From: an uncultured Burkholderiales bacterium
GTDB lineage: Bacteria > Pseudomonadota > Gammaproteobacteria > Burkholderiales > Burkholderiaceae_E
Direction: 5' to 3'
Length of the DNA: 14,212 bases
Assembly: GCA_903923345.1 (NCBI GenBank)
Contig: CAIXXI010000489.1
Span: forward strand, 1 to 14,212
Shown here: positions 1-6,777 of the stretch, piece by piece
How positions within the stretch are numbered: position 1 is the stretch's first letter
Layout of the letters: every line of letters begins with the position of its first letter
Notes under the pieces: generated by a model
Database searches by the model: none
What the model was told of the DNA's origin: nothing
The model's input: only the letters and a program-made list of their open reading frames with translations
Translations under genes and position numbers: made by a program

Positions 1-156
1 AACGAAGAGCTGGCCAAGAACCGCGCCAAGGCTGTCAAGGATGCGCTGGTTGCAGGTGGCCTGCCCGAGGCGAGCATCGAGATGCGTCCGCCCGAGTTCA
101 TCACTGACACCACCAACGATCGCGCAGCACGTCGCGCCGATATCAACAAGCAGTAA
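1..156 (+). CDS. OmpA-family outer-membrane protein, C-terminal end only (partial)
   Basis: Frame 1 is open from the first base to a TAA at 154-156, giving the last 51 residues of a protein whose start lies outside the window. The segment begins NEELAKNRAKAVKDAL and continues with a Gly-Leu turn, a short beta segment and a closing stretch with N-D-R-A-A-R-R-A-D-I. This matches the end of the OmpA/MotB-type peptidoglycan-binding fold, where a helix rich in S/N-x-x-RA-x-AV is followed by a conserved N-x-x-x-R-R motif that helps bind diaminopimelate. In that family the domain anchors the outer membrane to peptidoglycan from the periplasm. A terminator follows 40 bases downstream, so this gene ends its own transcript. 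The domain call is fairly safe. Whether the missing N-terminal part is a barrel, a lipoprotein or a Pal/MotB-like protein cannot be told. Confidence 0.75.
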   Translation, partial: NEELAKNRAKAVKDALVAGGLPEASIEMRPPEFITDTTNDRAARRADINKQ

Positions 157-195
157 TGGCCTGGTTCTCGGGGGCTCAGGCTCCCGGGCATCGAG

Positions 196-224
196 ACGGC
201 ACCCCGCGGGGTGCCGTTTTTTTT
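196..224 (+). terminator. Rho-independent terminator after the OmpA-like gene
   Basis: A perfect GC-rich stem CGGCACCC / GGGTGCCG with a CGCG loop occupies 197-216 and is followed at once by eight T residues (217-224). It lies 40 bases past the OmpA-like stop codon and is the strongest terminator-like structure I noticed in the window. It separates the left-edge gene from the following run. Confidence 0.92.
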
Positions 225-233
225 CCCGTTGAG

Positions 234-265
234 GTGGCGCACGCGAATCGTCAGCGTGGCGCACG
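234..265 (+). repeat. Short direct repeat in the leader before the flavin oxidoreductase
   Basis: GTGGCGCACG occurs at 234-243 and again at 256-265, so the copies start 22 bases apart, about two helical turns. It lies between the terminator and the start of the next gene, where a promoter and operator would be expected. Whether a regulator uses it is unknown. A ten-base repeat in GC-rich DNA can also arise by chance. Confidence 0.35.
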
Positions 266-352
266 TCGCCTGTCTTCGCCTGGCCGCGTTCATTGTTTGA
301 ATGCATGGAATGGCCCGACCTCGAGGATCGGATAGGATCCTTCCTCATTTCA

Positions 353-367
353 TGGCCAGGCTGGCCA
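353..367 (+). promoter_or_regulatory. Small hairpin just upstream of the ribosome binding site
   Basis: TGGCCA-GGC-TGGCCA (353-358 and 362-367) forms a six-base-pair stem with a three-base loop. It ends seven bases before the GGAGA Shine-Dalgarno sequence (374-378) of the flavin oxidoreductase gene. Each half is itself a palindrome, so it could be an operator, an mRNA stem or nothing. A -10-like TAGGAT sits at 333-338, but I see no convincing -35 box for it. Confidence 0.3.
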
Positions 368-386
368 CACACTGGAGACGCTTGCG

Positions 387-1535
387 ATGAGTCTGCCGCT
401 TCTGTTCACGCCCCTCGAACTGCGAGGCCTGACGCTTCGCAATCGCATCGTGGTGGCGCCCATGCATCAGTACGCAGCGGTCAAGGGGTTCCCCACAGAC
501 TGGCACCTGATGAATGCAGGCCGGTATGCGGCCGGCGGCGTCGGTCTGGTCATGATGGAGTCGACCAAGGTCGAACGACGTGGCTGTGGCACCGTGGGCG
601 ACCTCGGCCTGTGGGATGACGCATTCATTCCGCACCTGCAGCGCATCGTCGATTTCGTTCACCAGTGCGGCACCGCCGTGGGGATCCAGTTGGGGCACTC
701 CGGGCGCAAGGCTCGAACCGGCAGGCCGTGGGAGGGCAGCCGCCCGCTGACCGCCGACATGGGAATCGATGACTGGGACGCCTGGGATCTGGTTGCGCCC
801 AGCGCCATCGCTGCCGACGACAAGTCGCCTGTGCCGCGTGCCTTGAGCACCGCCGAGGTGCGTGAAGTGGTCGAGGCCTTTGGCCGGGCTGCTGCAAGGG
901 CGAATGCAGCCGGATTCGATACCGTCGAGATTCACGGCGCGCATGGCTTTCTCGTGCACGAGTTCCTGTCGCCCACTGCGAACCAGCGCACCGACCAGTA
1001 TGGCGGCAATGAGGCGAATCGGCGTCGCTTCGCCCTTGAGGTGGCCGAGTGCGTCCGCGCGAACTGGCCACAGGACAAGCCGCTTTTCATGCGTTTATCG
1101 GTTGATGACGATGCCGGCTGGAGTCCGGCGGACAGCGTGGTGCTGTCTCGAGAGCTCAAGGCCGTCGGGGTCGATGTCATTGACTGCAGTGCCGGGGGCA
1201 TGCTGGCCCGGCCGGTCAGCAGCACCCCGATTGGTTATGGCTATCAGGTTCCGTTTGCCCAGCGCCTGCGCGAAGAAGCCGGCATCCAGACGATGGCGGT
1301 GGGCCTGATCGTCCATCACGATCAGGCCGAGCAGATTCTTCGCGAAGGCAAAGCGGATCTGATTGCACTGGCCCGCGAGATGTTGCACAACCCGAACTGG
1401 GCATTCGATGCGGCCTGCAAGATGGGCATCGAGGACAGCTTCTCGCTGATTCCTCCAGCCGGCGGATGGTGGCTGCAAAAACGGATGGCGGCGATGCCAT
1501 CCCTGATGACCTCAACCCACGAGCGCAAGGACTGA
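387..1535 (+). CDS. NADH:flavin oxidoreductase, Old Yellow Enzyme family (YqjM-like)
   Basis: The 382-residue product is a full-length FMN-dependent (beta/alpha)8-barrel oxidoreductase of the type that reduces activated C=C bonds, such as 2-enoates, enones and 2,4-dienoyl-CoA, with NAD(P)H. Visible landmarks are F-T-P-L near residue 7, N-R-I-V-V-A-P-M at 19-26, D-W-H at 38-40, G-I-Q-L-G-H-S-G-R at 99-107, the substrate-binding pair H183/H186 in EIHGAHG, and LSPTANQRTDQYGG at 194-207. The phosphate-binding end reads L-I-A-L-A-R at 325-330. The ATG at 387 follows GGAGA (374-378) by 8 bases. The position equivalent to the flavin-tuning Cys26 of Bacillus YqjM is His27 here, which is unusual. The gene is first in a tightly packed run with the SH3 protein and acyl-CoA ligase genes. 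The family call is firm; the substrate is not known. Confidence 0.93.
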   Translation: MSLPLLFTPLELRGLTLRNRIVVAPMHQYAAVKGFPTDWHLMNAGRYAAGGVGLVMMESTKVERRGCGTVGDLGLWDDAFIPHLQRIVDFVHQCGTAVGIQLGHSGRKARTGRPWEGSRPLTADMGIDDWDAWDLVAPSAIAADDKSPVPRALSTAEVREVVEAFGRAAARANAAGFDTVEIHGAHGFLVHEFLSPTANQRTDQYGGNEANRRRFALEVAECVRANWPQDKPLFMRLSVDDDAGWSPADSVVLSRELKAVGVDVIDCSAGGMLARPVSSTPIGYGYQVPFAQRLREEAGIQTMAVGLIVHHDQAEQILREGKADLIALAREMLHNPNWAFDAACKMGIEDSFSLIPPAGGWWLQKRMAAMPSLMTSTHERKD

Positions 1536-1539
1536 ACCC

Positions 1540-2295
1540 ATGATCCGACAAGCCAGCAAGCAGCTTTTCGCCGCGATCGCCGCATCCTCCCTGTTGTGGT
1601 CCTCGGTCGCCCAAGCCGATCAGATGGCCCAGGCTCGAGTCGATGTGAACCTTCGCGCCGGCCCCAATCGCGAATACCCGGTGGTGTCCGCGCTTCGCGC
1701 CGGCACTCAGTTCACGGTGCTCGGATGCCTCGGTGACTACAGCTGGTGTGACGTCCAGGCCCCGCCTTATCGGGGATGGGTGTACGCGGAAAACCTGTTG
1801 ATCTTCCAGCCCAATGGTGATGCGGCGGCTTTGAATGTCGCCGGTGCGCTGGTGGGCATCGGTGTGACCACTTTCATCCTGAACAGTTACTGGCGGGATC
1901 ACTACTACAACCGTCCCTGGTATGGGCAGTCGAATTACTGGAACAGCAGGCCGGTGCCTTATTACGGCCGTCCGGGCTACTACCCGCCACCAGCCTATCG
2001 TCCCCCACCGCCGCCAGCATACCGCCCACCACCGCCGGCTTATCGCCCGCCACCGCCACCGGCCTACAGGCCGCCGCCGCCCCATCAGGGCGGTGGGGGT
2101 TACAACCCGGGCGCGGGGTATCGCCCACCGCCACCACAGCATGGCGGCGGAGGCTTCAACCCTGGCAATGGATATCGTCCGCCGCCGCCCCCGCCACCGG
2201 GTGGCGGACAGGTCACCCGTCCGCCTGCGGGGGGCGGGGGCCATGGGGGTGGCCGTCCGCCCGGCCCGCCCCCGGGACCGCCGCAAGCACGCTGA
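1540..2295 (+). CDS. Secreted SH3b-domain protein with proline/glycine-rich repeat tail
   Basis: The 251-residue product starts with a signal peptide (positive MIRQASKQ, hydrophobic core, likely cleavage after VAQA at residue 26). Residues about 32-90 form one bacterial SH3 domain, with the typical V-N-L-R-A-G-P sequence, V-V-S-A-L-R-A-G and a final G-W-V-Y. Two cysteines (C63, C70) within it could form a disulfide. Residues about 97-115 are hydrophobic and could be a membrane segment. The rest is low complexity: Tyr/Trp-rich from 118 to 148, then YRPPPPPA-type repeats and GGGG-Y/F-NPG repeats to the end. SH3b domains in periplasmic proteins usually bind peptidoglycan or peptides; the proline tail suggests a wall- or envelope-spanning tether. 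AAGGA (1527-1531) precedes the ATG, and the gap to the upstream stop is 4 bases. Its place among metabolic genes is odd. The specific role is unknown. Confidence 0.88.
   Translation: MIRQASKQLFAAIAASSLLWSSVAQADQMAQARVDVNLRAGPNREYPVVSALRAGTQFTVLGCLGDYSWCDVQAPPYRGWVYAENLLIFQPNGDAAALNVAGALVGIGVTTFILNSYWRDHYYNRPWYGQSNYWNSRPVPYYGRPGYYPPPAYRPPPPPAYRPPPPAYRPPPPPAYRPPPPHQGGGGYNPGAGYRPPPPQHGGGGFNPGNGYRPPPPPPPGGGQVTRPPAGGGGHGGGRPPGPPPGPPQAR
1996..2190 (+). repeat. In-frame tandem repeats encoding the proline-rich tail
   Basis: Two repeat types lie end to end in the SH3 protein gene. At 1996-2082 there are four copies of a 7-8 residue unit, YRPPPP(P)A, in units of 24, 21, 24 and 18 bases. At 2083-2190 there are two 54-base copies of an 18-residue unit, H-Q or Q-H, then GGGG-Y/F-NPG-x-GYRPPPP. 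All are in frame. Codon choice varies between copies (TAT/TAC, CGT/CGC/AGG), so they are old or selected at protein level rather than freshly duplicated. Length changes by slippage would stay in frame only in multiples of three. Confidence 0.85.
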
Positions 2296-2310
2296 TCGCA
2301 GGGAGCCGCC

Positions 2311-3855
2311 GTGTCAGTGGATGAACTGCTTCGCGGTCATGATGACCGTGCGGCCCTGGTGCTGGGCGACACCGTGATCACCCGCCGCCAATTGCGACAG
2401 GCGTCGGAGCGCGCTGCACAAGGCTTGAGCGCGATGGGCATTCGCCGCGGCGATGCCCTCGCGGTCTGGCTGCCCAATGGCCCGGCCTGGATCCAGCTGC
2501 TCTGTGCGGCGGCACGCATCGGTGTGCTGATCGTCCCGATCAGCACACGCTACAAGCCGCCCGAGGTGCGCCACCTGCTCGAGGTGTCGGCAGCGAAGGC
2601 GATGGTCTGTCCGTCGAACTTTCTGAAGACCGACTACGCTGCCATCGCGCGCAGTCTGCAGGCCGATCTGCCTGGGCTTGAGAAGGTCATCGAGCTGCCT
2701 GACTGTGATGCCTTCATTGAATTCGAGTTCGCTGAGCCGCTCGGTGCAATGGCCTCGCCGCCCCAAGCCGACGATCTCCTGTGCTGCTTCAGCACCTCCG
2801 GCACGACCGGTTATCCCAAGCTGGCTGCACATGGCCACGCCAGTATCGTGCGGCATGCCCAGCATGTGGCGCTTGCACTGGATATCCGGGCCGGCGATGC
2901 CATGCTCTGTGCCCTGCCGTTCTTCGGCGTGTTCGGCTTCATGACCGCCTTGAGTGCATTGGCCGGTGGCGCGGCCTGCGTGATGCTGTCGGTGTTCGAA
3001 GCCGAGCAGGCAGCCCGAATGATCGAGCGGCATCGAATCACGCATGTGATCGGTGCTGACTCCATGTTCGATGCGATCTTGCGGGTCGAGGGCGTGAACT
3101 TCGATACCCTTCGTCGCGGTGTTCAGGCCGATTTCGTCGGACTTCAAGGACCGGTCACGCAGCGCGCCGATGAGCTGGGCATCCGGTTCACCGGCACCTA
3201 TGGCTCATCCGAATGTTATTCCCTGATGGCCTTTCATCCCTGGGATTCGCCGGGGCAGGTGCGTGCCCGATCGGGCGGTATTCCGATTGATCCGCAGATC
3301 GAGATTCGCATCGTCGACCCCGAAACCGGGGATGTGCTCGAACCCTCTGCGCCGGGCGAGATCCAGATCCGAGGCCCGAATGTGATGCCTCGGTACATCA
3401 ATAACCCCGAAGCCACGGCGAAGGCCTTCACCGATGAGGGTTGGTATCGGTCAGGCGACCTCGGTCTACTTGACGGCGCTGGGTTCGTCTATCTGGCGCG
3501 TCTGGGAGACAGCCTGCGCCTGCGCGGTTTTCTGGTGAACCCGGCCGAGATCGAGCACACGCTGATGCAGCATGCCGATGTGATCGGTGCCCAGGTCGTC
3601 GGCGTCAAGCGCCCGGGTGAAGGTGATGTGGCTGTGGCCTATGTGCTGACGCATGGCGACTCAGCGGTTGAGGAGACGCTCCTGGCCTATTGCCGCGAAC
3701 ACATGGCCGCCTACAAGGTTCCGGTTCGGATCTTCCGGATCGATGAATTCCCGGCGATCAACGGCCCGAATGGCAACAAGATTCAAAAGCGGGTCCTGCG
3801 GGAGATGGCGCGCGAGGCCCTTGATGCGCTTGTGCCGCAGACCCAGACCCACTGA
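2311..3855 (+). CDS. AMP-forming acyl-CoA synthetase (acyl-adenylate family ligase)
   Basis: The 514-residue product is a complete adenylate-forming enzyme, expected to join a carboxylic acid to CoA through an acyl-AMP intermediate. The P-loop STSGTTGYPK is at 161-170, the adenine-binding YGSSE at 297-301 (usually YGxTE), GWYRSGDLG at 377-385, the hinge region RLGDSLRLRGFLVNPAEIE at 397-415, and the C-terminal catalytic lysine in NGNKIQK at 487-493 (K490). The last motif normally reads GK, so Asn replaces the usual Gly before Lys. Translation starts at GTG 2311, 5 bases after GGGAG (2301-2305) and 15 bases after the SH3 gene stop; no in-frame ATG is near. The position in the run before an outer-membrane protein and a carboxylate permease suggests activation of an imported acid. 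Chain length or aromatic preference cannot be read by eye. Confidence 0.93.
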   Translation: MSVDELLRGHDDRAALVLGDTVITRRQLRQASERAAQGLSAMGIRRGDALAVWLPNGPAWIQLLCAAARIGVLIVPISTRYKPPEVRHLLEVSAAKAMVCPSNFLKTDYAAIARSLQADLPGLEKVIELPDCDAFIEFEFAEPLGAMASPPQADDLLCCFSTSGTTGYPKLAAHGHASIVRHAQHVALALDIRAGDAMLCALPFFGVFGFMTALSALAGGAACVMLSVFEAEQAARMIERHRITHVIGADSMFDAILRVEGVNFDTLRRGVQADFVGLQGPVTQRADELGIRFTGTYGSSECYSLMAFHPWDSPGQVRARSGGIPIDPQIEIRIVDPETGDVLEPSAPGEIQIRGPNVMPRYINNPEATAKAFTDEGWYRSGDLGLLDGAGFVYLARLGDSLRLRGFLVNPAEIEHTLMQHADVIGAQVVGVKRPGEGDVAVAYVLTHGDSAVEETLLAYCREHMAAYKVPVRIFRIDEFPAINGPNGNKIQKRVLREMAREALDALVPQTQTH

Positions 3856-3880
3856 TTCCAGCCCACTCCCATCCTTGAAC

Positions 3881-4684
3881 ATGCCCTATTTTTCACGCTG
3901 CCTGCGGCTTGCGCTCGCGATCTTCTGCGCCACTCCCTGCGCGGTGCAGGCCGAGATCGAATTCGGTTCTCTGGAACTGATCTCATCCGATGCAGACACC
4001 AGCCCGGTGCCGCGGGGCCTCGTCCCCGGGGTGGTGCTGACCACCTACCAGGGCCGTTTCATCGGGCAGGGCACCTCGGCCTTTCCGATTCCTGGGGCGA
4101 TCTACCTCGGGCAGGAGTTCATGTATCTCGGCGATCGCGCCCGCTACTACTTTCATCGCGACGACCGTCTGGCCCTGTTCGCCTATGGCCGTGTGCGCTT
4201 TGGCAATCTCGATCCTGAAAAAACCCCCGAACTCCAGGGAATGATCAAACGCAAGTGGGAATTCGAGGCGGGCGTGGGCGGCAATCTGATCACGCCCTTT
4301 GGCTTGTTCACCGCTCGCGTCGCCAGTGACGTGACTGGAACCAGCAAGGGCCAGGAGGTCCTGCTGTGGGTCGATTTCCCGCTGGTCCTAGACCGATTCC
4401 TGGTGATGCCCGGCGCAGGCGTGCTCTGGCGTTCTTCAAAACTCTCGAATTACTACTTCGGCGGCGTGTCGGCTGTTGAATCAACCCCGACCCGGCCGGT
4501 CTATGACACCGGTGCCACGCTGGCGAAATCGCTTAGCCTGATCACCACCTACCGGTTCAGCCGCAACTGGATCGGAACCCTCTCGCTTGCGTACGAACAC
4601 TACGACCAGTCGATCGCCAACAGTCCGATCGTGCAGCACAAGGGCGAACTGTTCGGCCTTCTCGGGGTCGGGTATCAGTGGTGA
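3881..4684 (+). CDS. MipA/OmpV-family outer-membrane protein
   Basis: The 267-residue product begins with a signal peptide (MPYFSRCLRLALAIFCATPC, cleavage likely after AVQA at residue 24). It then alternates polar and aromatic strands typical of a small beta-barrel. Family marks are PGAIYLGQEFMYLGD, the LALFAYGRVRFGNLDP stretch, EAGVGGNLITPFG, NYYFGGVSAVES, and a final strand ending L-L-G-V-G-Y-Q-W with a C-terminal aromatic residue, as needed for barrel assembly. MipA/OmpV proteins are outer-membrane scaffolds or porin-like channels; one characterised member works with murein synthesis, others with osmotic or antibiotic response. I chose ATG 3881 because the signal peptide starts exactly there. 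The frame is open further upstream, but those codons overlap the ligase gene. I see no good Shine-Dalgarno, so translation may be coupled to the ligase stop 25 bases before. Confidence 0.85.
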   Translation: MPYFSRCLRLALAIFCATPCAVQAEIEFGSLELISSDADTSPVPRGLVPGVVLTTYQGRFIGQGTSAFPIPGAIYLGQEFMYLGDRARYYFHRDDRLALFAYGRVRFGNLDPEKTPELQGMIKRKWEFEAGVGGNLITPFGLFTARVASDVTGTSKGQEVLLWVDFPLVLDRFLVMPGAGVLWRSSKLSNYYFGGVSAVESTPTRPVYDTGATLAKSLSLITTYRFSRNWIGTLSLAYEHYDQSIANSPIVQHKGELFGLLGVGYQW

Positions 4685-4694
4685 TTCATCACTC

Positions 4695-4698
4695 GGAG
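4695..4698 (+). promoter_or_regulatory. Ribosome binding site that points to a CTG start for the permease
   Basis: GGAG lies 8 bases before CTG 4707, in frame with the permease. No ATG, GTG or TTG exists in that frame between 4590 and the middle of the first hydrophobic segments. This site is the main reason for placing the start at 4707. Confidence 0.5.
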
Positions 4699-4706
4699 CA
4701 GCGGCT

Positions 4707-6137
4707 CTGACGCTGGCTTCAATTGCGCCCCTGCTACTGGTTGTCGCGCTGCTGGGTTCGGGTCGATTCAGCGCACTGACGGCGGGCCTATGCGGTCTGC
4801 TAGCAACCTTGCTTGTGGCGCTGGTCGGGGCTGCAATGCCGCTGCAGGATCTGCTTGTGCAGGCAGGCGCAGGGCTGTGGCTGGCCTGGCTGGTGATCTC
4901 GATCATTGTCTCGGGCATGTTCTTTCAGCGCTGCGTTCAGTTGCAGGCTCGCTCCGAGCCCGTGTCACTTGAGGCAGCGAGGCCCGCACGGCTGTGGGTG
5001 GTGTGTTTCCTGGTGGCGCCGTTTGCCGAGTCGGTGACGGGCTTTGGTGTGGGCTACATCGTTGCACTCGGTGCGCTGCGCCAGCTCGGCATCACGGGCA
5101 TGCCGGCACTGTTACTGGGGCTCTTCAGCCAGTCGCTGGTGCCCTGGGGTGCCTTGGGCATCGGCACCACGGTCGGAGCGAGCCTGTCGGGCCTGTCGGT
5201 GAATGAACTCGGCCTTCGGTCGGCCATCCTGCAAGGGCCGATTCATCTGCTTTATCTGCTGATCTACTGGCGTCTGGCGGCCAGTGCGGGATGGGCCGTG
5301 CCGCTGGCTCAGAAGCTCGATGACCTGGCCTGGACGCTGCTGCTGATCGGACTGCTCGCGCTGGCCAATGCCGTCAGCGAGGTCGAGATCGCCGGTGCCG
5401 CGCCGACCGCCTTGCTGCTGGCAATCCGCTTCTGGCGCGATGAAAGACCGTCACGTGCGCGGGCGCTCGGCGTGTTGCGCGAGCAATTACCCTATGTCGT
5501 GCTGACCGTGGCCTTGTGTGCCACTCGCCTGATCGCGCCCCTGCGCGATGCATTGAAGTCGCTTTGGTTGATCAGGCCGTTCGAGTCTGCGCCTGCCTTT
5601 TCGCCCTTTTACGCGGCCGGATTCTGGTTGCTGCTGGTATCGGCATGGATGCTGTGGCGAGCCCGTGTCGTGCCTGGACCGGTCATCGGCCAGACCCTGC
5701 GGGGCGCCTGGCGAGCCTGCGGGGTCACGCTGGCATTCCTGGTGATGGCTCAGCTGTATGTGGGTGCCGGACTGGCCCGACAACTGGCCGATGCGCTCAG
5801 TGCGGTCGCAGGAACGGCTGCCGTCGCTGGCGTGCCGCTGTTTGCTGCTGTCGCCGGATTTCTCACCGGCAGTGGCGCCGCCTCCAATGCGATGCTGATG
5901 CCGATGGTCAATTCCCTGGCGAACAGCCTGCAACTGGACAACCCCTGGCTTGCCGCTGTGCAGAACGGGGTCTGTGCCAACCTGAGCATGCTCTCGCCCA
6001 TCAGGGTGTCGATGGGTGCAGCCATCCTCGGTTTTGCGGCCTCCGAAGGCTTGATCTATCGAAAGGCCTGGCATCTGGCCCTGCCTGCGGTGACGGTGGG
6101 CCTGGGTGCGGTGGGTCTGTTGACCCTGCTGCGTTGA
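4707..6137 (+). CDS. LctP-family (L-lactate permease-like) carboxylate transporter
   Basis: From CTG 4707 the product is 476 residues and almost wholly hydrophobic, with roughly a dozen membrane segments. It resembles L-lactate/glycolate permeases (LctP family, inner membrane, proton symport). APFAESVTGFGVG at 104-116 corresponds to the E-G-A-A-G-F-G region of LldP, and GFLTGSGAASN at 384-394 to its F-T-G-S-x-x-S-S-N region; LSMLSPIRVSMG near 426 also fits. It is somewhat shorter than the 500-560 residues usual for LldP. The start is uncertain. A TTG at 4587 would lengthen it, but the added residues are only the OmpV gene read in another frame and look like no signal or membrane segment. CTG 4707 starts right at the first membrane helix with GGAG 8 bases upstream. 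The gene follows the OmpV stop by 22 bases. Substrate is inferred to be a small hydroxy- or keto-acid. Confidence 0.85.
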   Translation: MTLASIAPLLLVVALLGSGRFSALTAGLCGLLATLLVALVGAAMPLQDLLVQAGAGLWLAWLVISIIVSGMFFQRCVQLQARSEPVSLEAARPARLWVVCFLVAPFAESVTGFGVGYIVALGALRQLGITGMPALLLGLFSQSLVPWGALGIGTTVGASLSGLSVNELGLRSAILQGPIHLLYLLIYWRLAASAGWAVPLAQKLDDLAWTLLLIGLLALANAVSEVEIAGAAPTALLLAIRFWRDERPSRARALGVLREQLPYVVLTVALCATRLIAPLRDALKSLWLIRPFESAPAFSPFYAAGFWLLLVSAWMLWRARVVPGPVIGQTLRGAWRACGVTLAFLVMAQLYVGAGLARQLADALSAVAGTAAVAGVPLFAAVAGFLTGSGAASNAMLMPMVNSLANSLQLDNPWLAAVQNGVCANLSMLSPIRVSMGAAILGFAASEGLIYRKAWHLALPAVTVGLGAVGLLTLLR

Positions 6138-6179
6138 TTGATTTTGTCTCGACCATCACATTGCATGCTGAAGGGCCGC

Positions 6180-6185
6180 TACACT
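6180..6185 (+). promoter_or_regulatory. Candidate -10 element for the H-NOX/kinase pair
   Basis: TACACT, preceded by GC, sits in the 97-base gap between the permease stop and the H-NOX start and matches four of six positions of the sigma-70 -10 consensus. No good -35 lies at 16-18 bases; TTGCAT at 6161-6166 is too close. The gap is the largest on this strand since 387, so a separate promoter is plausible here. Confidence 0.35.
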
Positions 6186-6234
6186 CCTCGCCGCAAGTGC
6201 AGGACGGGGCCGCGCACAGTCGTAGGGGGCATTG

Positions 6235-6777
6235 ATGAAAGGCATGGTTTTTACTGAGTTTCTGGAGCTGGTCGAACGCACCCGCTCGCCCGAGCTGGCG
6301 GATGCCCTGATCGATGAATCCAACCTGCCCTCGGGTGGGGTGTACACCTCGGTGGGTAACTATGATCACCGTGAGATGGTCACGCTGGTCGTGGCGCTGA
6401 GTCGTCACACCGGTCAATCGGTGACCGAGGTCCTGCACTGGTTCGGTCTGAATCTGTTCCAGAGTCTGGCGAGCGGGTTTCCCGAATTCTTTCGCGACAA
6501 GACCCATCCCTTCGATGTGCTGGTCGGCATCGAATCCGTCATTCACACCGAAGTGCGCAAGCTCTATCCGGATGCTGAATTGCCGTCGTTCGTGATTCGC
6601 CAGCCGAATGACCGCACGCTGGAGCTGGACTACCACTCGCCGCGCTGCATGGATGACCTGGCCCACGGACTGATCGATGGCTGCATTGCCCGGTTCGATC
6701 TGCCGGTGGCGCTGTCTCGCCGGCCGCTGGGTACGACACAGGCCGATGGCACCCGATTCACCCTGGTGCGGGCATGA
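6235..6777 (+). CDS. H-NOX heme-based gas sensor (heme NO-binding protein)
   Basis: The 180-residue product is a stand-alone H-NOX domain, a cytosolic heme protein of the family that includes the soluble guanylate cyclase sensor domain. It has the canonical MKG start, the VYTSVGNYDH segment, H-W-F-G-L-N-L-F near 68, the proximal heme ligand H104 in SVIHTEVRKLYP, and the heme-propionate motif Y133-x-S135-x-R137. The position matching distal Tyr140 of the Thermoanaerobacter O2-binding H-NOX is Leu142, so it should bind NO and exclude O2, as facultative proteobacterial H-NOX proteins do. ATG 6235 follows AGGGGG (6224-6229) by 5 bases; a TTG three bases upstream is possible but unneeded. Its stop overlaps the kinase start (ATGA), and in known pairs NO-bound H-NOX inhibits the partner kinase. 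Gene names hnoX/hnoX-like are used for such proteins; I leave the symbol empty. Confidence 0.95.
   Translation: MKGMVFTEFLELVERTRSPELADALIDESNLPSGGVYTSVGNYDHREMVTLVVALSRHTGQSVTEVLHWFGLNLFQSLASGFPEFFRDKTHPFDVLVGIESVIHTEVRKLYPDAELPSFVIRQPNDRTLELDYHSPRCMDDLAHGLIDGCIARFDLPVALSRRPLGTTQADGTRFTLVRA

Noticed and set aside
324..341. AGGATC-N6-GATCCT inverted repeat upstream of the oxidoreductase as an operator
   Set aside because: Six-base arms only and overlapping a possible -10; no regulator nearby and likely by chance.
1216..2286. A 356-codon open frame on the minus strand across the end of the oxidoreductase and the SH3 gene
   Set aside because: It is rich in Arg/Ala/Trp, matches no family, and is antisense to the proline/glycine repeats, which remove stops from the opposite strand in GC-rich DNA.
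2701..3147. Several overlapping open frames of 65-280 codons on both strands within the acyl-CoA ligase
   Set aside because: All lie inside a gene with a full set of adenylation motifs in one frame and have no ribosome binding sites or recognisable domains.
3653..3880. Upstream extension of the OmpV-type gene into the ligase gene
   Set aside because: The extra residues are Arg-rich shadow translation, and a clear signal peptide begins at ATG 3881.
6134..6146. TTGATTGATTTTG near the permease stop as an FNR/Dnr site controlling the NO-sensor genes
   Set aside because: The two TTGAT halves point the same way and overlap; the second half of the required inverted repeat is absent.
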